From: Lunularia cruciata
Taxonomy: Eukaryota > Streptophyta > Marchantiopsida > Lunulariales > Lunulariaceae
Assembly: GCA_948567375.1 (NCBI GenBank)
Contig: OX419758.1
Span: forward strand, 65,663,001 to 65,727,000
DNA: 64,000 nucleotides
Direction of reading: 5' to 3'
The notes under the pieces were generated by a model, which saw only the letters and a list, made by a program, of their open reading frames with translations, had not been told where the DNA came from and did no database searches. Positions 1-11,827 of the stretch are shown here, in pieces. Both the position numbers and the translations under genes were made by a program. Each line of letters starts with the position of its first letter. Positions within the stretch are counted from its first letter, which is position 1.

Positions 1-789
1 GATTGTGATGGCACATGGCCATTGGATCTGTTCCATAATCATGTAGTAGGAAGGGGTTTGGCCCCAAAGTGACACATGTTCAGACTTTCATCTTTTTGTC
101 CAATTTACGTATGCTTACTCTCTGTATCTTTTTGTGTTTGAATTAGGTTCAATCATTGAAGTGGATACATACAGACCTCCAAGATCCTTAGAACATTGAT
201 TTCAATGTTATGTATGTTTTGTGATGGCTTGATCAATTAGTGGTAAGGAACTCAAAGTACAAATGAAAGTACTAGAGTGTAGGTGTGCATTTGTGCTTGA
301 TTGAAGTGTTGGATCCTTTGGGTTCAGAAGGCTTGGGATGGGAGGTTGAAAGGTCATAGAGAACCTCAAGTATCATGAAGAATCATGTATAACAAAATTC
401 TAGCATGTCACAAATCTACAATGTCATGGATGGTGACACTTTTAGGGAAGGGCAGAACATTATCACAAGAGTTTTAGTATGCAAGGCATAGGTAACAGTG
501 AGGTAAAGAACCTTTGGTCCACTTGACCTTTAGTGCGAATTGAACCATCACCTTCACAAGTGACATTTGATTAGATCCTTTATGTGAGTGGTTTGTTCTT
601 TTTATTTTTGTGTTAAGCCATTGTGAATGACACTACTCCTCTTTAAAGAATGATTCTACCAAGAGCTAAAATACATAACAATAAAAGAATTACCATTTTC
701 AACACTTTCTCTTCATTCTAGTCATTTTCAACCCAAATCCTCAAGGGTATGACCTGTTCTTATTGTTTGAACTATTAGTACATCGACAC
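1..789. other. Non-coding flank, no recognised gene
   Basis: I see no convincing coding region or RNA gene. The stretch lies downstream of the truncated minus-strand gypsy element and may be older transposon-derived sequence, but no reverse transcriptase motif continues into it. Confidence 0.4.
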
Positions 790-809
790 TAGGTTGTCAT
801 ACACACTCT

Positions 810-1918
810 AGTCTGCCTTGTCTTCTTCTTTGGAACTACTACAATGGGAGATACACAATCATCACTAAGTACCAGAAAGATAATCCCAACCAAAAGGTAC
901 TTAATGATTTCCTTCTTGACTAACAACCGAATACCTATGATTGAATCAATGTTGTTGTTGCTTAACTAAAATTACTCCTTCCTCTAGGTTGATCCTATGC
1001 TTCCCAAATTGCATAGGGATGCTCAATATCTACCTAGTTTTCTAGGTGAAGACATTCTGGTACTCCTTGAACAGGATGGCATAGTCTTCATACTCCATAT
1101 GTGAAACAAATTGGGAATATTTAGCAATTTCCCCTCATCTATCACCATGTATTGGGACTTGTTTGGATTGACAATTCCCTCCACATGGATTATTGTGCTT
1201 ACTCCTACCAGTGAATGTTTTCTTCTTGATCTTTGGGGTGATCAATCCCTTTTGCCTCATTCTCTATTTCATAACATTCATGGTAATTCATCACATATTA
1301 TTTCAAAGAACCTTTAGCCTTATCCAACGTCCCTTTAGTGTACTCTTGTTCCAAGATAAGATTTCTCCTAAATGGGAACCTTTTTCCAACATATTATGAC
1401 TTGTTTGGGGTTCACAAAAGTTGTAATAGAAAAGTGAATCTTTTGCTTACACCACTCGACTATCATTCTTGCTCCATATATCCAAGGTCTTCCTATAAAC
1501 ACAAGATAACCCATTTTGGTTATAGTGCAAAGGACAATGTAATTCAGATGAAATGTTACTCCACTTGTGATGGGGAAAACACTAGAACAACATTCCTAGA
1601 GGTGTATTTCTTGTTTGCTCTGCAAATTGGAGGATAAGAGGAGTTGTTTCAAACATAGAGTATCCAAACTTGAGCATAGTTTCCTCCATCATGACATTAA
1701 TGTCTGATCCCAAGTTGATGGGGACCAATTGGGATCATGCAGCCATTAATCTCTATTTTAACTTCTAGAGATCCTAAGTCTTCCAACTCTGTCTTGTATA
1801 TTGTAGGAAGATCAGATTTCTTCCATGCTTGTACTCTTTGAGGTGTCAATTGCCTCTTGTACAATTTGTTATCCTCCCACAATTGTGTGAACATGACTTC
1901 TGCCTTGGAGGATCCCAA
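810..1918 (-). pseudogene. Protease and RT-start remnant of family G
   Basis: On the minus strand a pepsin-like retroviral protease signature, DPGSDINVMMEETM, lies just beyond the small frame at 1697-1918, near 1620-1720. It is followed by a linker with an EYQNVF motif near 1050-1100, the region that normally precedes RT. RT fingers, with a VSPIVVVPKKK-like stretch, lie near 810-960. Stops and frameshifts separate these blocks. Motif order gives the identity; activity is excluded because the palm domain is missing. Confidence 0.55.
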
Positions 1919-2644
1919 ATCTGCAATGATGAGCTAGAGAGCTAGCTTTACATTTCTTTTTCTTTGTTCTGACATTCTATGCCATAATTATCTTCAAGGT
2001 TGAATCTTCTCCTTTGTCTTGGAAGAAACACCAAAGAAGGAGTTCATTGGTGATTCTTTCAAGACAAAGAACTTGAGTATTGAACTTTGGCCTCCAATCT
2101 ATTCAAGGATGACACTTCAGCCTCATTTTACTTTTCCTAAATTCCAAATCACAACAAAGAATAACTGATGGCAATTTCTCTATTTTTCCAATGCAAGGCA
2201 CAGCTCCTCTTCTATGAGTTCTTGCACTTCCTTCTAAATATCAGCCGAGTATAGATAGTGGGTACTCTAATTCTGATTGTGTTCTTCAGCCATATTCTAT
2301 ATAGGAAGATCTTCTTGGGAGTTGGTCACAATCCATTTGGGAAATTCCTTATGTTCTCCTTTGCCTCTGACTTGTTCTAGTAGCTTTACCTCCTCGGTGG
2401 ATAAAAATTGTCATGTGCAACTGTGCTTCTTCTTTGATCCAAAGGATTCTGGATCCCAAAGAGGAAGTGTCTATTGCTACCTTTGTCTTGGAGCATGTTT
2501 CTATGGAATTCACTTCCAGATCAGAATAAGCAACAAGTGTCATCAGATAGAAATTATCAAGCCATTATCATCAGATAGAAATTCTTCATCTTCCCTTAGT
2601 TCCTCCAAGGTCACATAGTGCTCATCTATATCAACTTTAGTGAT

Positions 2645-3660
2645 TTAAGGAATAGGTAGAAATCTAACAGGTTGTCTTGGGACAAGAGATTGAGGACAAT
2701 GTTTCTTCATTAGTCTTGGTTTTTTACAGTTATTGCACAATAGAGTGTAGTGAATTTGTCTTTTGAGCTCCAAACATTGTGTTGACCAATGTCCAAGCGC
2801 TCCATATTTGTAGCATGTGCTAGGAGTAGCATTTCCTTTGGGGGTCAAGTCATTCTTTGTGGGTCATTAGCAACATACTCCATAGGTACATATCAAGGAA
2901 TGGTGAAAGAGGAGCGTGGGATTAGATTGGAAGATACTTCTTGAACAATGAATACTTGATCTTCCTTCTCCACGTAGTACTTTTTCTTTTTCCACTTGGG
3001 TGCCCTTTCTAATTAATTTCTGAGGAACGAGGATGTGTAAAAAGTCATTCTTTATTAGAGTGTCCTGGCTTACCATAGGTTGTACATCAAATATGTGGTC
3101 AAGTGTATGAAGGGGGCTTTTGTCTCTCTTTTTCACCAATTAGTTGTACTATGAAATCAGCAAAGTTCCTCCAACTTAGTTCCCAACTATGGGAGAGTCT
3201 TTGGGAAGAGCCAATCTTTTGCCTTAGATTACCTAGTATTTCCTTATGTCTCTGTTTCTCATCTTTTGATGAGGATGATGAAGACATGGTCACACTAGAT
3301 GATTCCACTGATGAAAAAGGTGGCCTTCAGGCTGATCCCTTTAGTGGCGTCTTTGATCTTTGCCCTTAGAATACTCTTTTAGTTGGATTTATCCTGGCTG
3401 ATCCATACAGTTTTGCATACTTGGTGACTCTACCTAAAGTGTCATGATCTCTCTCCTTGGCAAAAACAAGTAGCTGTTGAGAAAGTCCTCCTAGGAACCA
3501 AGCCAATGCTTGAGCATCCAGGTATCCCAAGATAGCACCTCACTTAGATACTCTGCTAAGTAAGATTTGGAACCTATCCGTGTAATTTCTCAACTTCTCA
3601 TTCTTCTCCTTTTCTAGTTGTTGAGGGTGGGAAAGGCAGTTTCCTCTATGTTATTTTATT
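2645..3660 (-). pseudogene. Gag remnant of family G element
   Basis: Translated on the minus strand, 3400-3640 gives a capsid-like segment with WFLGGLSQQLL, the kind of helix-rich motif seen in plant gypsy gag. A Ser-rich linker follows around 3250-3308. A zinc knuckle lies at 2774-2815, reading CYKYGALGHWSTQC. The usual second cysteine of CX2CX4HX4C is replaced by Tyr, so the knuckle is damaged. Several frames must be combined to follow it. In an active element this protein would form the particle and package the RNA. Confidence 0.6.
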
Positions 3661-5726
3661 TTTGCTAACCATACATATCAGATGTAGTTCATCCAAATGA
3701 AAGGGATATTCTCCTTTATTTCATTTTCATCTGGATATTTTCACAAGACTCCAATGATAGTGGCAAAAGATGATTCATTGTTTCATTGATACAGTCTAGA
3801 CTTAATTCTTATTGAGCATCTAATCATGGTTTTGTTCAGATCTACAAACTAAAACCTAGATATGTGTTGGAATAAACTTTATGTCAAGGTTCTATCTTGG
3901 GAAATAAAATAGAACATTCGAATATATGTAGATAAAACGGATTCTTGGCAAATGTGACATCAAACTTAAACTAAGCTTTGACATGAGGTTTGAGAATTAA
4001 GAAACTGATCAATATTAAAGACGGGAACCTATTTATCGGTTTCTAATTATGATCTCCAAAGCAAAATTCGCTCCTGAATTTTCTTTGATTCTTGTTTAGT
4101 GATGGGATATTTCTTACTACTCAATGACTTTCTCTTCTCTTGTCTCCTATGTTTGGCCAGCATAATGCGCATACACGAAATGTGATTCGATGAAACTTTT
4201 GGTATCGTGTTTGACAAATGCAAAAAGTAAACTAAAAGCGGGTTTAACAAAATTTTACTATCCCTTCTATTAGAGTTATTTCAAAAATATTTAAATATAT
4301 TTTATGCATTAAAAAAAATGTTACTATGATTGAAAAATATACTACGTAATAGACAGGCTTTTACGCTTTATCTAGACATCCATTACAACATAATCTGATA
4401 TACTAAGATAAGACATTAGAAAATAAGAAATTAATAGTGAAATCTGTATACATATAGTCTTGCCTAACTCCAGTTTCAACTAGGCAAATCATTATCTTCC
4501 GCAATTATCTAAACAAAGCTGTCTAGGAAACTAAATTTTCTACCCCGAAGTCTTACCTTTCTTAAGCCTCTTCTTTCTCGATCTCAACATTATCTTCCAT
4601 TACTATCTAGACTACTCTCTCTAGGGAACTAAGTTTGCCTAAGTCCTATTGTTATTTATGCTACTTTTTTCTGTATCTCAACATTGAGTACGTTGCGCTT
4701 CTTGTGTCTGTCTTGCCCATTGCTACACTGAATAGTCTATGTAACATTGCATCTGATAGCTCCACACTAACTAAAGGTAGAACTACTGAATATCCAATAA
4801 ATACATATATCTCCCCATCTAATCAATTGATCAATTTCTAGTAGAGATGCGGTTGAGAGCTAACAGGAATTTGACTCTCTGCCTGGAAGATTTTGCTTTT
4901 GGAGCAAGAAACACATCTTTAAGGAGATTGAAGCTTCAGTATGTTTTACCAGGGAATTCAACAAATGTTTACTTGATGCAAAGAATGAATCAAACAACAC
5001 GAGTTCTACTCATAAACTTTCAAGCATGACTGCTTGGGATGTGATTAGTTGAGATCTGCGAACCTTGTCTTTCAATTAAAGCCCTCAAAGCTCATTAAGT
5101 CCCGTCCAGATTCAGAGGACACGTTTTCTTCTGGTGCCTGCGCATATACATTGGATGGAAAAGCTATTAGACTCTAGGATATCCTGAGATCGTGAGTGAA
5201 GGATTAATCTAGACATCAACTCCTTACGGGGTAAACTGCCTCTACAACGGACAGAGTGAACAGTGCTACACTCAGTACCAATCCTCCTGGATATCTCAGG
5301 ACGTAGGCTAGTGCCAGATCCAGTTAGTGTTGAGGACAGACATCAGAAGCAACGTTTCAAGGTGGCGTACATACTATTATAGATGATAATCCTCTGCCTT
5401 TACCCCGTGATCTTTTCTGCTCTGCTTTCTCACTGCTAGTGTAGTCATCAATGTGATTGTATATTTGTGCTTAAAGGTAAGTGTGCTATTCTCCGTATGA
5501 TCTGTTCTCTGTTTACCCTTTCTCGTTCCCGAATCACAAGGCTAAGTCCAGTGATCCTTACATGGGAGAGAGTAGAACTTGTTTGGACGTTAAGAATTCT
5601 AAATATTAGAGTCATCAACTCTCTTGAATTACATAAATAGAATGGTTCCGCCTAATTATATTTGTTTGTCTATCATTCAGTAGCCTCATATGTTCACGTG
5701 GACAAACTTCTCATTTCTTCGTTCAG
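3661..5726. other. Mostly unique sequence without a recognised gene
   Basis: Short open frames occur (for example 4635-4841 and 4847-5029 on the plus strand) but show no recognisable domain and no supporting signals. A weak internal duplication of a 'cattatcttcc...atctaga' theme is visible at about 4490-4630. Composition is more mixed than in the surrounding transposons, so a decayed host gene is possible but cannot be shown. Confidence 0.35.
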
Positions 5727-5818
5727 TTACTGAGAGCTAATTAATGTCTTCGATTCCACCACGAAAATTGTATATTGCAATCGTTTGCACAATTTCCTGC
5801 CACTTGCGGGCAACTTAC

Positions 5819-6042
5819 TGTTCTGTATTGGGTAGCAGGCCGAGTGTCTTATTCCCCGTCTCGAAGTCGATATGAAAGCAAAAACCTTCCAAAGAAGAAG
5901 TCCAGAGGACTCGAGATTCCTAGCTTGATTGACGCGGTGCCTCTCCGATGCCGCTGGAGGAATTATTGAACTCCTGTTGTGAAAGTCGGAGCATCGAACC
6001 AAGAACAATCAAAAGAACCAACCAGATGTTCAAACCGCCCAT
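5819..6042 (-). pseudogene. Possible 5' exon remnant with signal-peptide-like start
   Basis: On the minus strand an ATG at 6042 opens a frame starting MGGLNIWLVLLIVLGSML, a good signal-peptide-like hydrophobic stretch, followed by a Ser/Asn-rich segment. A TAG interrupts after about 40 codons. The same frame then continues with 'SRVLWTSS' and 'FCFHIDFETGN' to a candidate splice donor (GTAAGT on the minus strand, 5818-5813). A secreted or receptor protein first exon is one reading, and a chance frame is another. No family could be named. Confidence 0.25.
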
Positions 6043-6615
6043 TTCACTTTTGGACGTAGAGTGGACCATTTCCTCGTATGTCGAAAAGTTAACTTTCCTC
6101 AATCCCCAGAAGAAATTCAGCTTTTACACAACGCCCAGCGATTAACTCGACATTGTTCCTTTTGTCCATGTATTGAGAGAACCCTCCGCTCAGCTTTCAG
6201 TTCATGCAGCTGGATCAGAAGACACTGTGTCTAGATATAACTGAGGAACTACCACTTTTATCTATATACTGCAAATCGAGTTTGAATTGAAAAATTTGCC
6301 AGGTTTATGCATATAGCTAACCGTTGGAATTCATTACAATGTCTCTTTCTTTCGAGGATTCGCTTTAGCAAATTGGACACTCATCTATACTATATACAAG
6401 TGATTGATCTTCATGGCGATTTCGAGGTGAAAACCAGAATGTGTTCGCTTTTATCATGACGTTATACAGCGTTCAATTAGAACTTGATGACTCAAGGCCG
6501 CTTTTCTCGAGCTCTAAGACTGGACAAAACAAATTGCTTACGTTGTATTTTAGTCAGACACTATTCGATTGATGCACGTGAGGTACTGGCTAGATCTAGA
6601 AACCAGCTAATAAGA

Positions 6616-6819
6616 GTAAAAGGCGACCGCGTAGGAAAAACGAAGGATGGGAAGACCCCATCAATCAAGTTAGAGGCGACCGCGTTGGAAAAACGAAGGA
6701 TGGGAAGAACCCATCAAGCTGTACAAAGGAGAGACAAAAAGGTAGCATGGGGTTAAGCTCCAATAGAGTCTGTATGAGAAATCTGCCCTATCGCACCTAA
6801 GATATCCGAGCTATGCAAG
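6616..6819 (+). repeat. Family F SINE-like element, copy 1, with internal duplication
   Basis: The copy starts near 'gtaaaaggcgaccgcg' and ends 'gagctatgcaag'. It is flanked by identical 11-bp direct repeats, AGCTAATAAGA, at 6605-6615 and 6820-6830, which look like a target-site duplication. The first about 50 bp are present twice in tandem (6618-6664 and 6672-6714). Related copies lie at 37217-37252, 41405-41495, 43486-43640 and, reversed, at 58804-58931. There is no open frame of note, no LTR, no poly(A) tail and no clear pol III A/B box. A short non-autonomous retroposon is the best reading. Confidence 0.6.
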
Positions 6820-6830
6820 AGCTAATAAGA

Positions 6831-9624
6831 TGGGGCCAGAAAATGGCACGGGCAAGCCACGTAATAAAAAGTAAATACCTTTAAAACCATCTCTGCAATT
6901 CAAGAATCACAGGAATCCGCCATCAAAGATTGGTGTACAGACAACGATTGTACAGGATCTACGAAGTTGACCATTGTCAAGAAGTTGACTTTTGGCAAGG
7001 ACAGCAACGGTCAAGCTAAGAGTATACATACACTGAGCTTGACAATCTGAGTGCCAAGGATTTTACTAGTCGCTGACCATCCGAATGCATCAGAAATTCC
7101 GAGGATAATTCGAGCAATGTCTGCTTTCGGAGAGACAAGTAACTTCCTGTGTCGGGAAATTCCAAGATCTTTATACTGCTTAAGGTCCTCTAGTGACTGC
7201 GGTGAAAGTTCTGGAGACCTTGTGCAGGCTTCAGGGTATAAGTGTGCAAGAAGAATTTAGCAATAAAAGATTGACGAAGGAGACAGCAGATTGAGAAGGA
7301 AGCTCAATCGAATGGACCTGCAACACAGTGCAATGTTCCCTAGTAAGCCTGCATAGAAACCAGTTGGACCAGTGAGGATTCTCTGGGTCTTGTGTCCAGA
7401 GTCTAGAAAAAAGTATGCACATTATCTGAGTTTGTACAGACAGACTTTGGGCGCTAAAGTCCAAAGTCAAGAGGGAAACAGCCCAGATCGTAGGCTAAGT
7501 CCTTAAGCAATCACTTAGTGGAAAAGGGATCTCTCCGGGAAGGTACGGAAACTCAAAATCTAATGACATTGGCAAAAATGTTCGGAGCAGTAGACTAATG
7601 GTGCGGGTCATGGAATTGGTCCACTGCATCTGGTCTCCTTCCATCACAGGTAGACGTAAGATGCCTATGGAAAGGTTCCAATCCTAGCTGACCACTGAAC
7701 AACATAAAGTCGTTGGATTGGACTTGGTAACGGCCAATTTGTGAGTAATCTTCGGTAAAGATACTCAAATGTTACAGCTACTTTATTTGTTCAAATGAAC
7801 AGAAATGCAGTCCGAGATTGAAATCTTCCTTATCAAATAGTTACCACTTCGATCCTAGCAAAAATTACATGATAATCATTACATCGTAGTATAATACTGA
7901 TGCAAATTAATATTTACAATTCGCTCAAAGAACTCGGTACATAAATAAACGCTTTTCTATGTAATCGGCTAAGTGAAAACCCCAGTAACTGCATTCGAAT
8001 TCGAGCGAGCTTTCTCGAATTCCAGTCCGATCAACTTGTACTTACTGGCAGCTTTTCTGAGAATATCCGTGACACACATATATACATTCGAGTTCAGAAA
8101 AGGTAAACTTGTCAATGGAAAAACATGCAATCTTTATCATGATCTGCCTAGCTCCATACTCTTACGAGTTTCTATCGGAGATGCCTACCGGCTTCCCTTC
8201 AATCTTCAACCCTGCGACAATTCAAATCCGAACCAGTAGAAGATTTCCTGGTCAACTTTATCTTTTCTTGAACTGTGCGTAGATGACGTTCAGCATGTGA
8301 ATAAAGATTAATATTGCGTGTCTAGATACTCTTCTCTTATTTTAACATATTATTGCTCGATATAGACCTGTTCGAACTATTTATCACATGGGCCATGGGC
8401 CATGGGCCTCTGACGATCTCTTTTATGTCGTAGAGTGCACGTCTCTTCGGTTCATAAGTACGTGAAGTTGGATTGGTTATAAAACGACCGACTGATTCAA
8501 GAGCTTTTCGTCACAAACTTTATCGATCATCTCGGACCCTTTACATTATCATGAACGTATTAGTGGAATAGACGATCTAGCAACTACGAAATTAATCCAC
8601 TATTATATGAGTTATATGTTTCCAAATCAGATTCTAGTAGGCTTTCTCATATCCACTCAGTTGTACTTGCACCACCGTAACGGTGGTCCAAGGTTCAGCG
8701 GGCACTAACTTGTAGTCACAGAATAGAAAGAGCTTTGTAAGAATCCTACTTAGCTAGTGATGACATAGAAAGGTTAAATTACTTAACAAGAAAAACGCTG
8801 AATTAAGTGTTGATACTTACTCTACCGCAACTGTAGTCGAAGGTTCAACAATCAATAGGAATTTATAAAAAGAAAATTAACTCTACGAGCTAATAGGAGG
8901 TCATAGTAATGGGACCTGCTGATCATGATTAGTCGGCCTTATCTCCAACTAACCCTTGATCTCACGTCACAATAACCTAGATAACAATGTTCGAAGGGGC
9001 ACACACTACTCATTATGATAACAAGTATAAGTGTACGCATGCATGCAACAAACACTCGTGCAGTTTAGAGAACGGGGGGACTTTGGATGCCATACAAAAC
9101 AAAAGGGATCATTAGGGTTTAGGCTTTAGGCTTTATTTTCTTTATCACATCAGTGATAATAAGATTTTGACTTCTTACCCTGGGACAGTAATGGGATTTT
9201 TACCGTGTTGTGCCATATGTAAAAAAAGCGTTTATCATAACAAGCCACATTGTTCTTAGTACGGTAGTACATCACTGACTTTCTCTTCAAACCAACACTG
9301 AACATCTTGTGCCTAGTATTTGAATATTTTCTAGATGCTGGTCATGTCTAGCTTTAATGCTGTTAAAAATGCAGTGCTCAAAGAGCTACGTGAGAGCATC
9401 CACGATTATCTTGTTCAAATAAAGCAACAGATATTTCTTGAGCTACTGGAATACTTCAGCAATATTATCCAAAGTTCTTGGGAAAATGTACGACAAACGA
9501 TAAACGCATACTGTAAAGCAGTACACACTACATGAAATAATAAGGGACTACAATGTCCCAACATAGCAATACACAACACACTCTTTTGTGGTTGGCACAA
9601 AAGAGTAACTATGGTTGAAAACAA
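6831..9624. other. Largely unique sequence, no recognised gene
   Basis: Open frames at 7051-7260, 7231-7470 and 7973-8239 have no recognisable domain. A short perfect inverted repeat, ACCACCGT-A-ACGGTGGT, lies at 8671-8687. A diverged second version of its surroundings is at about 8815-8850, which suggests an old local duplication. No RNA gene was recognised. Confidence 0.35.
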
Positions 9625-10488
9625 TGGTATTTTGAACTAGGTTCATGCTGTAAGGCAATAATCATATAATACACAAGAGGTCACAATATTTATAGTGTCA
9701 AAACTAGTTTGCTCGGTCGTTGGAGTGGTAGGGTTGACAATAAGAGAGGTCACATTTGGCTTTTGAAATTATATCCACACTGTAAAGAAAAAATACACAA
9801 GATGTCACAATATTTGTAGCACCAAATTTAGTTTGCTTGTAGTTGGAGTGGTAGTGTTTGCAAGAAGAAATATCTCATTTGGCTAAATTTTGGTCACCAA
9901 AGCTAGGTTGCTTGGACACTAGAGTGATAGTGTTAGCAGGAAGAAATGCTTCATTTGGCTAAATTTTACCTTTTAAAGGCTTCAAGGCATAGGTATACCT
10001 GAATATAGGTACTCTTAACATAGGTATTGATAAAAATGGTATTTTGAACTTCCATCCGCATTATAAGGCAATAATACACAATCATACAATACACAAGATG
10101 TCATAAGATTTGTAGTTTTGAAGCTTCTTTGCTTGAATGGTGGAGTACTAGTGTTGACAAGAAGAAAAGCCTCATTTGGCTGAATTTTAGCAGCCAAAGC
10201 TAGTTTGCTCAAATTTGGAGTGGTAGTGTTGGCAAGAAGAAAAGCCTCGTTTGGTTGAATTTTGGCATTTAGAGGCTTCAAGGCATAAGATGTCACAAAA
10301 TTTGTAGTGTTGAAGCTAGTTTGCTCAAATGGTGAAGTAGTAGTGCTAACAAGAATAAAGCCTCATTTGGTTGAATTTTGGCCACCAAAGCTAGTATTTT
10401 CACATGTTGGAGTGGTAGTGCTGATGAGAAGAAAGGCTTCATTTGGCTGAATTTTGGCATTTAAAGGCTTCAAGGCATAGGGTTACAA
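9625..10488 (+). repeat. Degenerate tandem array of about 95-bp modules at A1 left end
   Basis: About seven modules begin near 9677, 9799, 9897, 10096, 10191, 10288 and 10384. Each carries versions of 'ttggagtggtagtgttggcaa' followed by 'gcctcatttggctgaatttt'. They alternate in two types, so the higher-order unit is about 190 bp. One type begins 'gatgtcacaa.atttgtag' and the other ends 'aaaggcttcaaggcata'. A larger duplication ('atggtattttgaact...aaggcaataat') is seen at about 9625-9680 and 10035-10100. Related single modules occur in the other A copies (46697, 61610-61780), so this is an expanded part of the family-A LTR or leader. Confidence 0.65.
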
Positions 10489-11435
10489 AGGCTACAAAGG
10501 CCTAAAAGTGCCAACAAGCCAGCTTGTTGGCATGAGACTAGTTAGTGTAGATGAGTTTTTTATACTTTTTAGTCATCATTTGGCAAAATTTGCTCACCCT
10601 TCTAGATTGTGTGAAAATTTTGTTGTATGAAATTCTTCTCCAAACAGGATCTAAAAACCACATATCTATGGTTCCTAGATTGCTGCCCTAGCTAAGTAGT
10701 CCACTCCCACTTGTTGTCCTATTGATTGGTCAACTAATATTTATACACATGTAGCTTTGGCTAGAAGAGGTGATTTCACTGCATTCTAGTAGCTTAGAAG
10801 TTGATAGACACTCCTATTATATCAAATGTCAAATGGTGAGTCAAACCAATATTGACCTATAAGATGGACAGTTTTTTTTCAAACTTCTTGTGATTTGATA
10901 TTAGTTATCCAATCAATAGGACAAAAACTCTCTACTTCTTATTTGTGCACCATGTTTATATGAGGTGCCTTGACTTTAGAGAGTTGGTGCTCTTGTGTGT
11001 TCTTCATAGTGAGGTTAGAATGATGACCAATCAAAATACCTCTTTTTCTCTCTAGTGAGGTAGGAAATGATGACTTGCAGATCGTGAGAGTGTGTGTTGT
11101 GATGGTAGATTATAGGTTGCACTTTTCCCTAGTGTAGTTATCATAGTTAGAGCTACATTAGTGAGTGGTGCTTAGTTGGTGCTGGTACTTGGTGGAGTAC
11201 TTGTGGTTGTTACAATTGCGGTTAGAGCGACAATTTCAAGATAGAGTTCTTTGGGGATTTTAGAGAAAATATCACTATAGAATGAAATGGGTTACATAGA
11301 GTGGTGCTTGGTATCAACTTCTATCTCAAGTCTTAGTGAGAAAGGAGATTGACTCTGATTTGGAATTTGATACAAGAGCTTATTTAGTTGAGAGTGTACT
11401 TGGGGTGTTCACATTCTTTTTTTGGACATGGATAG
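10489..11435 (+). mobile_element. A1 LTR/leader segment up to gag start
   Basis: The segment starts with 'gctacaaaggcc' and the palindrome-like 'gccagcttgttggc'. It aligns by eye with 49140-49982 (A2) and 61800-62733 (A3). It carries 'tggtatcaac' at 11309, a possible tRNA-Met primer site. It ends at ATGGATAG, the start of the A1 gag, where B1 has inserted. No internal gene is seen. Confidence 0.6.
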
Positions 11436-11813
11436 TGTAACAATATGGAGTTTATTTGGTGAGTTAGTTGAGACTAAAAAAGTAACAAATGGGCCAAATT
11501 AGCCAAGAATTATGAGAATATTTTAGAAGTATCTTGGAAGCTTCTCAGTACCTTCTAAATATTGGATAATATACACACCAAGTAAGCTTCTAGAAGGAAA
11601 ATTCTAAAGAAGCTTCCCAGTTAGCATGGCTTGCACTCTAAGAAAGTAATTTTTAAGAAGTTTCCTAAGTAGTTTCTCAAGAGCATTGTATGTTCCCTAT
11701 AAATACCAAAACCCAAGCTCATGCCAGCATTCAAAGTTTCCTCATTCAAGAGTCTCATTATGATCTTACACTCTAATCTTCCATTCTACTATTTCTCCCC
11801 TTAGTCTTTTACA
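11436..11813 (+). repeat. 5' LTR of B1
   Basis: It begins TGTAACAATATGG and ends TTTTACA. A TATA-like 'tataaatacc' lies near 11699-11708. Several GAAGCTTC and TTCTAGAA motifs survive, as in the B2 LTR but more decayed. A degenerate primer site 'tggtataagag' follows directly (11815-11825), compared with TGGTATCAGAG in B2. Confidence 0.75.
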
Positions 11814-11827
11814 TTGGTATAAGAGGA

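Larger units (their letters stand above)
790..3660 (-). mobile_element. Truncated, degenerate Ty3/gypsy element (family G)
   Basis: Read on the minus strand, gag, a zinc knuckle, a protease region and the beginning of reverse transcriptase occur in normal Ty3/gypsy order. The RT fingers segment, ending in VVVPKKKT, lies near 810-960, and the match stops by about 780, before the palm and the YxDD motif. No LTR or primer site was recognised at either end. Frequent stops and frame changes show that it is inactive. It is probably an internal fragment left by deletion. The assignment rests on motif order, and the outer limits are approximate. Confidence 0.65.

Noticed and set aside
8671-8850. Hairpin region with 'ggttca' as a tRNA gene
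   Set aside because: No cloverleaf arms, anticodon loop or proper B box could be drawn.
9677-10488. Repeat array as a CRISPR-like array
   Set aside because: Units are diverged, about 95 bp without unique spacers, and are part of a retrotransposon in a plant nuclear genome.
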